Shown here: positions 17,591-25,248 of the stretch, one piece after another
How positions within the stretch are numbered: position 1 is the stretch's first letter
Layout of the letters: every line of letters begins with the position of its first letter
Origin: Streptomyces monashensis
GTDB lineage: Bacteria; Actinomycetota; Actinomycetes; Streptomycetales; Streptomycetaceae
Direction: 5' to 3'
Assembly: GCF_001866665.1 (NCBI RefSeq)
Contig: NZ_MLYO01000014.1
Coordinates: 62,001 to 126,000, forward strand
DNA: 64,000 nt
The notes under the pieces: generated by a model
Told to the model about the DNA's origin: nothing
Database searches by the model: none
What the model saw: the letters and a program-made list of their open reading frames with translations, nothing else
Translations under genes and position numbers: made by a program

Positions 17591-19168
17591 TCACCAGCTG
17601 GTCTTGCGGTGCAGCATCCACATCATCATGATCGTCGACGGGTCGAGGGCCTGCTCGCCGCCGGAGATGTCGTCGCTGGCCGCCACGTACTGCCGGCCCT
17701 GCCACAGCGGGATCAGCCGGGCGTCGTCCACCATGATCTGCTGAGCTTGCTCCAGGTCCTTCACGGTCTGGGCGCGGTCGCTCTCCGCGCGCGAGTGCGG
17801 CAGCAGCTTGCCGGTGATCTCCGGGGACGGGTAGGGCGTGCCGAGCGCGTTGTGGTCGCCGACGAACGGGGCGATGAAGTTGTCGGCGTCGGGGAAGTCC
17901 GGGAACCAGCCGCGGCCGAACACGGGGTACTCGCCCTTCTGGTAGCCGACCACGAACGTCTTCCAGGGGCGGCCCTGGAGCGTGATGGTGAACAGCCCGG
18001 AGGCCTCCAGCTGCCGCTTCAGCTCCTGGAACATCAGGGCGGTCTCGGAGCCATAGCGGTCGGTGGTGTACCAGAGGGTGAGCGGGACGCGCTGGTGGAT
18101 CCCCGCGTCGGTGAGGATCTTCGCGGCCTTGGGGACGCTCGGGTCGCCGTAGTCGTCGAAGAAGCCGGTGGTGTGGGCGGTCAGGCCCTTGGGGACCATC
18201 GAGTACAGCGGGTCGACGGTGTCCTTGTAGACCGTGTGGGCGATGGCGGCCCGGTCGACGAGCTGGGCGACCGCCTTGCGGACGGCCGGCTCCCTGGCCC
18301 AGGGGTCCTTGGGGTTGAACACGAGGTAGCTGATGTCGGTGCCCGCGCCGTCGACCAGTTGCAGGTTGGCGTTGCCGTGCTGCTGGAGGGTGAGGATGTC
18401 GTCGGCGGCGAGGCCGCGGTAGGTGACGTCGATCCGCTTGTCGCGCAGTGCCTTGACCATCTCGGCCGAGTCCTGGAAGTAGCGGATGGTCACCGCGTCG
18501 TTCTGCCGCTCGGCGAAGCCGTTGTAGCTGCCGTTGGCGGCAAGGACGGCCTGCTCGCCCTCCGTGTAGGAGCGGAGTGTGTACGGTCCGGAGCCGTTGA
18601 CCGCGGTGTCCTTGCGCAGGGAGCGCGCCGGGTAGTCGTTCGGGTCGACGATCGACATGGCGGGGGTGGCCAGCACGAACGGGAAGGTGGCGTCGGGCTG
18701 GTTGAGGTGGAAGACGATCTCGCGGTCGCCGAGCGCCTGCACCCGGTCCAGGCTGCCGAGCAGTCCGGCGGGGCCGCTGGGGGCGTCGATCGCGCGGATG
18801 CGGTCGATGGAGTACTTGACGGCGCTCGCGGTCAGCGGGTCGCCGTCGGAGAACTTCAGGCCCGAGCGCAGCTCGCAGCGGTAGGTGCGGCTGCCGGAGT
18901 CGGTGAAGGAGCAGCTCCGGGCGGCGTCGGGCTGCGGGGTGGTGGCGCCGTTCGGGTAGGCGAGGAGCGTCTGGTAGATGTTCCGGTACAGCTCCCAGGA
19001 ACCGTCCCAGGCGCCCGCCGGGTCCAGCGTGCTGGGCGCGCTGGTGGTCCCGACGACGATCGGGCCCTTGCCGTCACCGCTGCCGCCGGACAGCATCCCG
19101 CAGCCGGCCGCCAGGGACAGGGACGCGATCGCCGCGACGACACGCAGGCTTCGGTTCCGGTTGAACAC
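17591..19168 (-). CDS. ABC transporter substrate-binding lipoprotein, family 5 (oligopeptide type)
   Basis: The 525-aa protein has a lipoprotein signal peptide with Cys at residue 23 (SLAAGC). The family 5 core begins GTTSAPSTLDPAGAWDG and includes LRSGLKFSDGDPLTASAVKYS and the typical C-terminal LIPLWQGRQYV. It would capture peptides, nickel-like chelates or other oligomers outside the membrane. No permease or ATPase gene is adjacent, so it must serve a transporter encoded elsewhere or act as an orphan. The GTG at 19168 is chosen because GAGGAG lies 7 nt upstream and the signal peptide begins there. Confidence 0.88.
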   Translation of the reverse strand: MFNRNRSLRVVAAIASLSLAAGCGMLSGGSGDGKGPIVVGTTSAPSTLDPAGAWDGSWELYRNIYQTLLAYPNGATTPQPDAARSCSFTDSGSRTYRCELRSGLKFSDGDPLTASAVKYSIDRIRAIDAPSGPAGLLGSLDRVQALGDREIVFHLNQPDATFPFVLATPAMSIVDPNDYPARSLRKDTAVNGSGPYTLRSYTEGEQAVLAANGSYNGFAERQNDAVTIRYFQDSAEMVKALRDKRIDVTYRGLAADDILTLQQHGNANLQLVDGAGTDISYLVFNPKDPWAREPAVRKAVAQLVDRAAIAHTVYKDTVDPLYSMVPKGLTAHTTGFFDDYGDPSVPKAAKILTDAGIHQRVPLTLWYTTDRYGSETALMFQELKRQLEASGLFTITLQGRPWKTFVVGYQKGEYPVFGRGWFPDFPDADNFIAPFVGDHNALGTPYPSPEITGKLLPHSRAESDRAQTVKDLEQAQQIMVDDARLIPLWQGRQYVAASDDISGGEQALDPSTIMMMWMLHRKTSW

Positions 19169-19322
19169 GCGCACGCTCCTCGATCCGCCGTACCAAGGGT
19201 CGGCAGACCATACCGCAGCGTTCGATCCTCTGAACCTCCCCTGGAACAAGGGTTCTTGATCGAAAAAGCGATGACGAATCGATGACGACGTTGTCAGTTC
19301 GCTGTGCGGACCCGATGGGCGT

Positions 19323-19358
19323 TCCGGGCGCCGATCCGTCCGAAAATCGGCGCCCGGA
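19323..19358 (-). terminator. Strong hairpin terminator after the SDR pair
   Basis: A 13-bp perfect stem (TCCGGGCGCCGAT with ATCGGCGCCCGGA) has a 10-nt loop and lies 8 nt after the stop of the downstream SDR gene. It would also shield the binding-protein gene beyond it. Confidence 0.85.
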
Positions 19359-19365
19359 CCGTGGC

Positions 19366-20127
19366 TCAGCCCACGCCGGCGTTGAGGAAGATGCCGCCGT
19401 CCACGACGAGCGTCTGACCGGTGATCCAGTCGGACTGCGCCGAGGTGAGGAAGGCCGCGGCCCCGCCGATGTCGGAGGGCACGCCGAGCCGCGCGAGCGG
19501 GTAGGAGGCAGCGGCCTCCTCCTCGCGGCCCTCGTACAGGGCCTGCGCGAACTTGGTCTTCACGACGGCCGGGGCGATCGCGTTGACCCGCGCCTTCGGC
19601 GCGAACTCGTGCGCCAGCTGCTGGGTCAGGTTGATCATCGCGGCCTTGCTGACGCCGTAGGCGCCGATGAACGGCGAGGGCGCGAGGCCCGCGACCGAGG
19701 CGATGTTGACGATCGCGCCGCCGTTGTCCTTCTGCCAGGCGTGCCAGGTCTTCTGGGCGAAGCCGAGCGCGGAGATCACGTTGGTCTCGAAGACCTTGCG
19801 GGCGACGTCCAGGTCGAGGTCCGCGATGGGCCCGAACACCGGGTTGGTGCCCGCGTTGTTGACCAGGTGGTCGAGGCGGCCGAAGGCCTCCATGGTGCGG
19901 TCGACGGCCTCGGCCTGGTGGGCGAGGTCGTGCGCCTTGCCGGCGACGCCGATGACGCGTTGGGCGCCGAGCTTCTCGACGGCCTCCTTGAGGGCGTCCT
20001 CGTTGCGGCCGGTGATGCAGACGCGGTCGCCGCGGGCGACCAGTGCCTCGGCTACGCCGTAGCCGATGCCGCGGCTCGCGCCCGTGACGAGGGCGACCTT
20101 GCCGGACAGCTCCGGGAGTTCAGTCAT
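19366..20127 (-). CDS. SDR-family oxidoreductase
   Basis: The 253-aa classical short-chain dehydrogenase has TGASRGIGYG at residues 15-24 for NADP binding, NNAG in VNNAGTNPVFG, and the Ser-Tyr-Lys active site across IASVAGLAPSPFIGAYGVSKAA. The end, DWITGQTLVVDGGIFLNAGVG, is typical. It probably reduces or oxidises a 3-oxo/hydroxyacyl or secondary alcohol substrate. It lies 30 bases downstream of a second SDR gene with the same orientation, so the two form an operon. Pairing of FabG-like enzymes suggests fatty-acid or acyl-CoA metabolism. Confidence 0.88.
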   Translation of the reverse strand: MTELPELSGKVALVTGASRGIGYGVAEALVARGDRVCITGRNEDALKEAVEKLGAQRVIGVAGKAHDLAHQAEAVDRTMEAFGRLDHLVNNAGTNPVFGPIADLDLDVARKVFETNVISALGFAQKTWHAWQKDNGGAIVNIASVAGLAPSPFIGAYGVSKAAMINLTQQLAHEFAPKARVNAIAPAVVKTKFAQALYEGREEEAAASYPLARLGVPSDIGGAAAFLTSAQSDWITGQTLVVDGGIFLNAGVG

Positions 20128-20157
20128 GTCGGTGTATCCCCAGGTCCTCAGGGTTGC

Positions 20158-20919
20158 TTAGTCGAGCGGTCCGCCGGCCACGTACAGCACCTGGCCGGAG
20201 ACGAAGCCGGCCGCCTCGCCGGTGAAGAAGGCGATGGCGTTGGCGATGTCCTCGGGCTCACCGACGCGCTGCACCGGGATGGCGCCCGCGGCGGCCTTCT
20301 TGAAGTCCTCGAAGTCCATCTTGACGCGGTCGGCGGTGGCCTTGGTCATCTCGGTGGCGATGAAACCGGGGGCGACGGCGTTGGCGGTGATACCGAACTT
20401 GCCCAGCTCGATGGCGAGGGTCTTGGTGAAGCCCTGGAGGCCGGCCTTGGCGGCGGAGTAGTTGGCCTGGCCGCGGTTGCCGAGCGCGGAGGACGAGGAC
20501 AGGTTGACCACGCGGCCGAAGCCCGCCTCGACCATGTGCTTCTGGACGGCCTTGGTCATCAGGAACGAGCCGCGCAGGTGCACGTTCAGGACGGTGTCCC
20601 AGTCGGAGACGCTCATCTTGAACAGCAGGTTGTCACGGAGCACGCCCGCGTTGTTGACGAGGATCGTCGGGGCGCCCAGCTCCTCGACGATCCGGGCGAC
20701 GGCCGCCTCGACCTGCGCCTCGTCGGAGACGTCCGCGCCGACCGCGATCGCCCTGCCGCCGGCGGCGGTGATCTTCTCGACGGTGTCCTTGCAGGCGGCC
20801 TCGTCGAGGTCGATCACGGCGACCGCGCGACCCTCGGCGGCCAGCCGTACGGCGGTGGCGGCACCGATGCCGCGCGCCGCGCCGGTGACGACCGCGACCC
20901 GCTGTTCAGTGGTGGACAT
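20158..20919 (-). CDS. 3-oxoacyl-ACP reductase-like SDR (FabG family)
   Basis: The 253-aa SDR has TGAARGIGAATA for NADP, NNAGVLRDNLLFKM, and the active site NLSSSSALGNRGQANYSAAKAG. VAPGFIATEM and QVLYVAGGPLD at the C-terminus are FabG hallmarks. It likely reduces 3-ketoacyl-ACP or CoA, or works in beta-oxidation as a hydroxyacyl-CoA dehydrogenase. It is the first gene of a two-gene operon ending at the hairpin near 19340. The upstream region contains a tandem GTACT(G/A)AAG repeat that may be an operator. Confidence 0.88.
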   Translation of the reverse strand: MSTTEQRVAVVTGAARGIGAATAVRLAAEGRAVAVIDLDEAACKDTVEKITAAGGRAIAVGADVSDEAQVEAAVARIVEELGAPTILVNNAGVLRDNLLFKMSVSDWDTVLNVHLRGSFLMTKAVQKHMVEAGFGRVVNLSSSSALGNRGQANYSAAKAGLQGFTKTLAIELGKFGITANAVAPGFIATEMTKATADRVKMDFEDFKKAAAGAIPVQRVGEPEDIANAIAFFTGEAAGFVSGQVLYVAGGPLD

Positions 20920-20990
20920 TGCTTCTCCTCGCCCTTGAGAGAACCTGGCGGGGCCCTCGGTGGGAGAGCCCCTGGTGCGGTGAGCGACCG

Positions 20991-21007
20991 CTTAGTACCT
21001 TCAGTAC
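20991..21007 (-). promoter_or_regulatory. Tandem GTACTGAAG/GTACTAAG repeat upstream of the SDR operon
   Basis: On the gene strand the sequence reads GTACTGAAG immediately followed by GTACTAAG, a 9/8-bp direct repeat 72-88 nt before the ATG of the upstream SDR gene. It may be an operator or overlap the -35/-10 region. The regulator is not known. Confidence 0.4.
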
Positions 21008-21066
21008 AGGTGACGCTAGAAGCCCTGGCACCCGGTGTCAACGGCACACCGGGTGCGTGTGATCCA

Positions 21067-21516
21067 TTACCTCACCAGGAGGTCGAGCAGGCGCTCGGCC
21101 TCGGCCGCCGGGTCGGTGGTCAGCCCGGTGTGCACCGGGCCGGGCTGGACGACGGTGGAACGGGGCGCGATCAGCCAGCGGAAGCGGCGCCCGGCGTCGT
21201 CCCGGGCCGCTTGTCCGGCCCCCTCGCCGCCCGCGCAGTGGAGCTCGATCGCGCCGAGCGCGGCCCGGATCCCGGCCACGTCGGCCGCCGGGTCGAGGGC
21301 GAGCAGCCGGGCCTCGTCCAGATGGGTGCGGGCGCCGACGTAGGCCGTGGCCCGGCTGTAGACGACCACGCCCGCGTTGATGCACTCTCCGCGCTCCACG
21401 CGCGGGACGACGCGCAGCAGCGCGTACTCGAACACGTCCCGGTCGCCGCCCTGGCCCGCCCGCGTGATGTGCCGCTCGACCACGTGCCCGGCCATGTGGA
21501 TGTGGGTCTCGCTCAC
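21067..21516 (-). CDS. DUF3037 protein, partner of the HipA-like kinase
   Basis: The 149-aa protein fits DUF3037: FEYALLRVVPRVERGECINAGVVVYS near residue 28, then a helical region and FRWLIAPRSTVVQPGPVHTG near the end. Its function is unknown. The GTG at 21516 overlaps the TGA of the HipA-like gene (GTGA), with GAGGAGG 7 nt upstream, so the two are co-translated. The same gene pair recurs across distant bacteria, which argues for a joint function. My reading is a kinase with a small partner or substrate. Confidence 0.8.
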   Translation of the reverse strand: MSETHIHMAGHVVERHITRAGQGGDRDVFEYALLRVVPRVERGECINAGVVVYSRATAYVGARTHLDEARLLALDPAADVAGIRAALGAIELHCAGGEGAGQAARDDAGRRFRWLIAPRSTVVQPGPVHTGLTTDPAAEAERLLDLLVR

Positions 21517-22301
21517 TTGCCCTCCTCGAAGCCGGAGCCGGTGCCGGAGCCGAGGCCGGTGATGCGCCCGGCGATGACGGCCGCGCGGGCGAGCAGCGGC
21601 CGCGCGTAGGCCCGGCGCAGGTCGTCCGGGGTGTCGAAGCCGGGCTCGTCGGCGAGCCAGGCGTCGGGGATCTCGGCGGTGACCTCGGCGAGCAGGTCCT
21701 CGGTGACCCGGGGCGCGAGGTCGGCCGCTGCGGCGGCGACGTCCGGGGCGAAGCGGGCGAGGGTGTGGTCGCGGGCGTCGTAGGGGCGGGCCGCGGAGGC
21801 CTCGGCCGAGGGCCAGTTGTGGTGCCAGATCATCGTCGCGCCGTGGTCGATCAGCCAGAGCTCGCCCCGGTGCACGAGGAGGTTCGGATTGCGCCAGGAG
21901 CGGTCGACGTTGTTGATCAGCGCGTCGAACCAGACGATCCGGCCGGCCTCCTCGGGGCTCACCGGGAAGGCGAGCGGGTCGTAGCCGAGGGCGCCGGAGA
22001 GGAAGTCCATGCCGAGGTTGGCGCCGCCGCTGGACCGCAGCAGGTCCTGCACCTGCTGCTCGGGCTCGCCGAGTCCGAGCACGGAGTCCAGCTCGATGGT
22101 GACCAGCCGGGGCATCCGGAATCCGAGGCGCCGGGCGAGCTCGCCGCACACCACCTCGGCGACCAGGGTCTTGCGGCCCTGTCCGGCTCCGGTGAACTTG
22201 ATGACGTACGTCCCGAAGTCGTCGGCCTCGACGAGCCCCGGCAGCGAGCCGCCCTCACGCAGCGGCGTGATGTAGCGGGTCGCGGTGACTTCCTTGAGCA
22301 T
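21513..22301 (-). CDS. HipA-like protein kinase
   Basis: The 262-aa protein corresponds to the C-terminal kinase lobe of HipA. DFGTYVIKFTGAGQGRKTLVAEVVCGELAR at about residues 28-58 provides the ATP-binding strand and helix. FDALINNVDRSWRNPNLLVH near 124 contains the catalytic loop D/N residues, and LWLIDHGATMIWHH near 148 contains the metal-binding Asp. It lacks the HipA N-terminal subdomain and no HipB-like HTH gene is adjacent, so it is not a classical toxin-antitoxin pair. It begins at ATG 22301 and overlaps the DUF3037 gene. Confidence 0.8.
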   Translation of the reverse strand: MLKEVTATRYITPLREGGSLPGLVEADDFGTYVIKFTGAGQGRKTLVAEVVCGELARRLGFRMPRLVTIELDSVLGLGEPEQQVQDLLRSSGGANLGMDFLSGALGYDPLAFPVSPEEAGRIVWFDALINNVDRSWRNPNLLVHRGELWLIDHGATMIWHHNWPSAEASAARPYDARDHTLARFAPDVAAAAADLAPRVTEDLLAEVTAEIPDAWLADEPGFDTPDDLRRAYARPLLARAAVIAGRITGLGSGTGSGFEEGK

Positions 22302-22463
22302 CGACCCAGGTTACTGGGGCGAGGCTGACAGCTCACGGACAGCTCCGGCTTACGCCCGCCTCATGTCCCGGCCGCAAGGATCTGGGTGCCCGTCTGAACG
22401 GGTCGTGCCCGAGCGCCGTACCCCTGGACGGATCACGAGAAGCTCCGCGGAAGGGAAATCCAC

Positions 22464-22982
22464 ATGACCACCGCATCGCCCCAGCCGTCGGCCGGACCGG
22501 CCCGCCGTACCGTCGTGGCGGCGGCCGGAGCGGCGGGTCTCGCCGCCGCGCTGACCGCCTGCGGTTCGAGCGACGACAGCTCGTCCAGCACGACCGGCAC
22601 CGGATCCGGATCGACCGGTACGACGGGCTCGACCGGGGCCGGCGCCGCCACCGGTGGGGCGTCCGCGTCCTCCGGGGCGTCCCAGAACGGCGGCGGCACC
22701 GCGCTCGCCAGGACCAGCGACATCCCCGAGGGCGGCGGCAAGATCTTCAAGGACCAGGGCGTGGTCGTGACCCAGCCGACGGCGGGCACGTTCAAGGCGT
22801 TCTCGGCCAAGTGCACCCATCAGGGGTGCGCGGTGGGCAGCGTGTCGGGCGGCGTCATCGTCTGCCCCTGTCACAACAGCCACTTCTCGGTCGCGGACGG
22901 CAGCGTGAAGCAGGGTCCGGCGACCCAGCCGCTGGCCGCCGAGAAGATCAGCGTCTCGGGCGAGAACATCACGCTGGCCTGA
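22464..22982 (+). CDS. Rieske 2Fe-2S lipoprotein
   Basis: The 172-aa exported protein has a twin-arginine-like signal (GPARRTVVAAAGAAG) and a lipobox LTAC at residue 33. A Ser/Gly/Thr-rich linker (34-80) leads to a Rieske domain. The cluster ligands are C117 and H119 (CTHQGC) with C134 and H137 (CPCHNSHF), and the disulfide pair C122/C136 is present, as in high-potential Rieske proteins. It would carry electrons outside the membrane; no partner oxidase lies beside it. GGGA lies about 8 nt before the ATG. Divergent from the HipA-like gene. Confidence 0.9.
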   Translation: MTTASPQPSAGPARRTVVAAAGAAGLAAALTACGSSDDSSSSTTGTGSGSTGTTGSTGAGAATGGASASSGASQNGGGTALARTSDIPEGGGKIFKDQGVVVTQPTAGTFKAFSAKCTHQGCAVGSVSGGVIVCPCHNSHFSVADGSVKQGPATQPLAAEKISVSGENITLA

Positions 22983-22988
22983 GCCGGT

Positions 22989-23633
22989 TCAGCCGCGCCC
23001 GCGCGGCCGTTCCAGACAGCCGAGCACCTCGCCGGTGGTCGCGACCGTGGCGACCAGCGCGAGGGTGTGCCGGATCATCGCGAGGGTGTACTCGGCAGGC
23101 ACCCCCGCGACCGCGTCGGCCGGGACGACGACGGTGTAGCCGAGGTTGACCGCGTCGAACACGGCGTTGGGTATCGCCACGTTGGCGGAGACCCCGGTGA
23201 CGACCAGCGTGCGGCAGCCGAGGTTGCGCAGCAGGGCGTCGACCTCCGTGCCGTGCACCGGGGACAGCCCGTGCAGCCGTCGTACGACGATGTCCTCCTC
23301 GGCGACCTCGATCGGCGGCGCGACCCGGACGGCGGTACTGCCCGCCAGCTGCCGCACCGGAAGCCGCTCGGCGGCCCGGAACAGCCGGGCGTTGCGGCTC
23401 GCGCCGCGGCCGTCCGGGCGGCGCTCGGCGATGGCGTGGATCACCTGGACCCCGCTGCGGTGGGCGGCGGCGACCAGCCGGGCGACGTTGCGCAGGGCGC
23501 CGGAGGAGCGTGCCTCGCGGGCGAGTTCGGGCAGCGCGCTGTCCGGGCCGACGACCCCCTGCTGGCACTCCACGGTGAGCAGGACGGTGCCCGCGGGGTC
23601 GAGGAGTTCGCTGAGCTGTGCGTGCGACGGCAT
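22989..23633 (-). CDS. Isochorismatase-fold protein lacking the usual catalytic triad
   Basis: The 214-aa protein has the isochorismatase-like alpha/beta fold: VLLTVECQQGVVGP near residue 17, VVRRLHGLSPVHGTEVDALL in the middle, and GVSANVAIPNAVFDAVNLGY near 150. In family hydrolases the triad is Asp-Lys-Cys. Here the positions read Glu, Arg and Ala, so classical cysteine hydrolase chemistry is not expected. It may use other residues, as true isochorismatases partly do, or bind a ligand without catalysis. The start at 23633 has AGGAAA at good spacing; an ATG six bases earlier lacks spacing. Divergent from a PPOX-type gene. Confidence 0.75.
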   Translation of the reverse strand: MPSHAQLSELLDPAGTVLLTVECQQGVVGPDSALPELAREARSSGALRNVARLVAAAHRSGVQVIHAIAERRPDGRGASRNARLFRAAERLPVRQLAGSTAVRVAPPIEVAEEDIVVRRLHGLSPVHGTEVDALLRNLGCRTLVVTGVSANVAIPNAVFDAVNLGYTVVVPADAVAGVPAEYTLAMIRHTLALVATVATTGEVLGCLERPRGRG

Positions 23634-23717
23634 ACCCATTTCCTTTTCTGACGAGATGTCAGAGGATCACCGGGACACGATAGTTCGCCGACACGGCGTG
23701 GGAGAAGAGGGGGCCGC

Positions 23718-24188
23718 ATGACCGTGACCGAACAGCGCCGGGGCCGCAGGATCATGATGACGCCCGGTGAGCTGGACACGTTCCTCACCGCACAGCGCAC
23801 CTGCCGGGTGGCGACCGTCTCGGCGGACGGCGCGCCGCACGTCAGCGCGCTGTGGTTCGCCTGGGACGGCACCTCGCTGTGGCTGTATTCCGTGGTGCGC
23901 AGCAGGCGCTGGACCCAGCTGAGCCGCGATCCGCGCGTGGCCGTCGTGGTCGACTCAGGCGAGGAGTACGACCAGTTGCGCGGGGTCGAGCTGGCCGGCC
24001 GGGTGGAGTTCGTGGGCGAGGCTCCGCGGACGGGCGAGCTGTGCGCCGAACTGGACACGGCCGAGACGCTGTTCGCCCGGAAGAACTTCGGCCTGGACGA
24101 GATGCCGCACGACGGCCGGCACGCCTGGGTCCGGCTGACCCCGGAGAAGATCGTCTCCTGGGACTTCACGAAGTTGGGTGCGGTGTAA
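23718..24188 (+). CDS. Pyridoxamine 5'-phosphate oxidase-fold flavin/F420 protein
   Basis: The 156-aa split-barrel protein carries LDTFLTAQRTCRVATVSADGAPHVSALWFAWDG near the N-terminus and LWLYSVVRSRRWTQLSRDPRVAVVVD, the typical cofactor-binding pattern of the PPOX class. Actinobacterial members often bind F420 or FMN and reduce small molecules; some bind heme or biliverdin. The WLYS...RSRRWTQL segment fits phosphate binding of the cofactor. The last codons and stop lie inside the first unit of a tandem repeat, so the C-terminal KLGAV may be repeat-derived. Confidence 0.82.
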   Translation: MTVTEQRRGRRIMMTPGELDTFLTAQRTCRVATVSADGAPHVSALWFAWDGTSLWLYSVVRSRRWTQLSRDPRVAVVVDSGEEYDQLRGVELAGRVEFVGEAPRTGELCAELDTAETLFARKNFGLDEMPHDGRHAWVRLTPEKIVSWDFTKLGAV

Positions 24189-24248
24189 GGAAGTTGGCCG
24201 GGGCGTAGGAAGTTGGGCGGGGCGTAGGGAAGTCGGGCGGCAGGCGAG
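24170..24248. repeat. Four-copy ~20-bp tandem repeat
   Basis: Units begin at 24170, 24190, 24209 and 24229 with the core GAAGTTGGGCGGGGCGTAG (units 1, 2 and 4 carry substitutions). The array straddles the stop of the PPOX gene and ends 24 bases before the stop of the convergent LysR gene. The first unit encodes the PPOX C-terminus. A slippage-prone array between convergent genes. Confidence 0.75.
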
Positions 24249-24271
24249 ACCGTTCGGGCAGGCCGCAGAGC

Positions 24272-25174
24272 TCAGCCCACCGAGCGCGCCGCCGCCCGCA
24301 GGGCCTCGACCGCCGCCCGGATGGAGGGGCGGCGGTCGGCGTCCGCGCGCCAGACGACGTACACATGGCGGCGCACGCGCTGGACCAGCGGGACCAGCAC
24401 CACGCCCTCGGGCACCGGGTTCCGGCCCAGGCGCGGGGCGATGCACACGCCCAACCCGGAGGCGACGAGGCCGAGTTGGGTGTGGGTCTCGCTGGCGCGG
24501 TGGCCGACGATCGGCTCGATGCCCTTGGAGCGCAGGGTGAAGGTGAGCCACTCGTGGCAGAACTCGCCCTCGGCCCAGGTGATCCACTCGTCGTCGGCGA
24601 ACTCGGCGAGGTCCACCTCGTCCCGGTGGGCCAGCGGATGGTCCACCGGCATGGCGACATCGGCCGGATCGTCCAGCAGCGGCGCCTTGACCAGGCCGTC
24701 GGGCACCGGCATCGGCTTGTTGTACCAGTCCAGGACCACCGCGAGATCGAGGTCACCGCGCACGACACCGGCGATGCCCTGCTCCGGCTCCAGCTCGGTC
24801 GAGCGCACGCGCAGCCCCGGATGCCGGCCCCGCAGCGTGCCGAGCGCGGCCGGGAAGAGCCCCCGGGCGGCCGTCGGGAACGCCGACAGCCGCAGCTCGC
24901 CGACGACCTGCCCGCGCTGCGCCTCCAGATCGGACTCGGCCAGCTCGACCTGCGAGAGGATCCGGCCCGCGTGCTCCGACAGCAGCCGGCCGGCGTCCGT
25001 GAGCCGCACGCCCCGGCCGTTCTTGGCGAGGAGTTGCTGACCGACCTCCCGCTCCAGCTTGCCCAGCTGCTGGGAGACGGCGGACGTGGTGACATGCAGC
25101 GCCTCGGCGACGGCGCTGACCGAGCCGTGCCGGGCGAGGGCGTCCAGGGTGCGCAGGCGCTCCAGGTTCAACAT
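24272..25174 (-). CDS. LysR-family transcriptional regulator
   Basis: The 300-aa regulator has an N-terminal winged HTH (MLNLERLRTLDALARHGSVS ... TTSAVSQQLGKLEREVGQQLL, residues 1-60), a linker helix and a periplasmic-binding-like effector domain (about 90-295). It is leaderless by sequence: TAGAAT ends 7 nt before ATG. It is divergent from the EamA transporter, with 74 bp between starts, the usual arrangement for LysR control of the neighbour. The effector is unknown. Confidence 0.9.
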   Translation of the reverse strand: MLNLERLRTLDALARHGSVSAVAEALHVTTSAVSQQLGKLEREVGQQLLAKNGRGVRLTDAGRLLSEHAGRILSQVELAESDLEAQRGQVVGELRLSAFPTAARGLFPAALGTLRGRHPGLRVRSTELEPEQGIAGVVRGDLDLAVVLDWYNKPMPVPDGLVKAPLLDDPADVAMPVDHPLAHRDEVDLAEFADDEWITWAEGEFCHEWLTFTLRSKGIEPIVGHRASETHTQLGLVASGLGVCIAPRLGRNPVPEGVVLVPLVQRVRRHVYVVWRADADRRPSIRAAVEALRAAARSVG

Positions 25175-25248
25175 GTAAGTGATTCTAAGATATACCGCGT
25201 GACAAATCTCGATTGTGCTACGACGTTGTCTCCGGGCATCGTGAAGCC

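Noticed and set aside
16835..19285. Long forward frame opposite ung and the binding-protein gene
   Set aside because: Antisense shadow of two certain genes.
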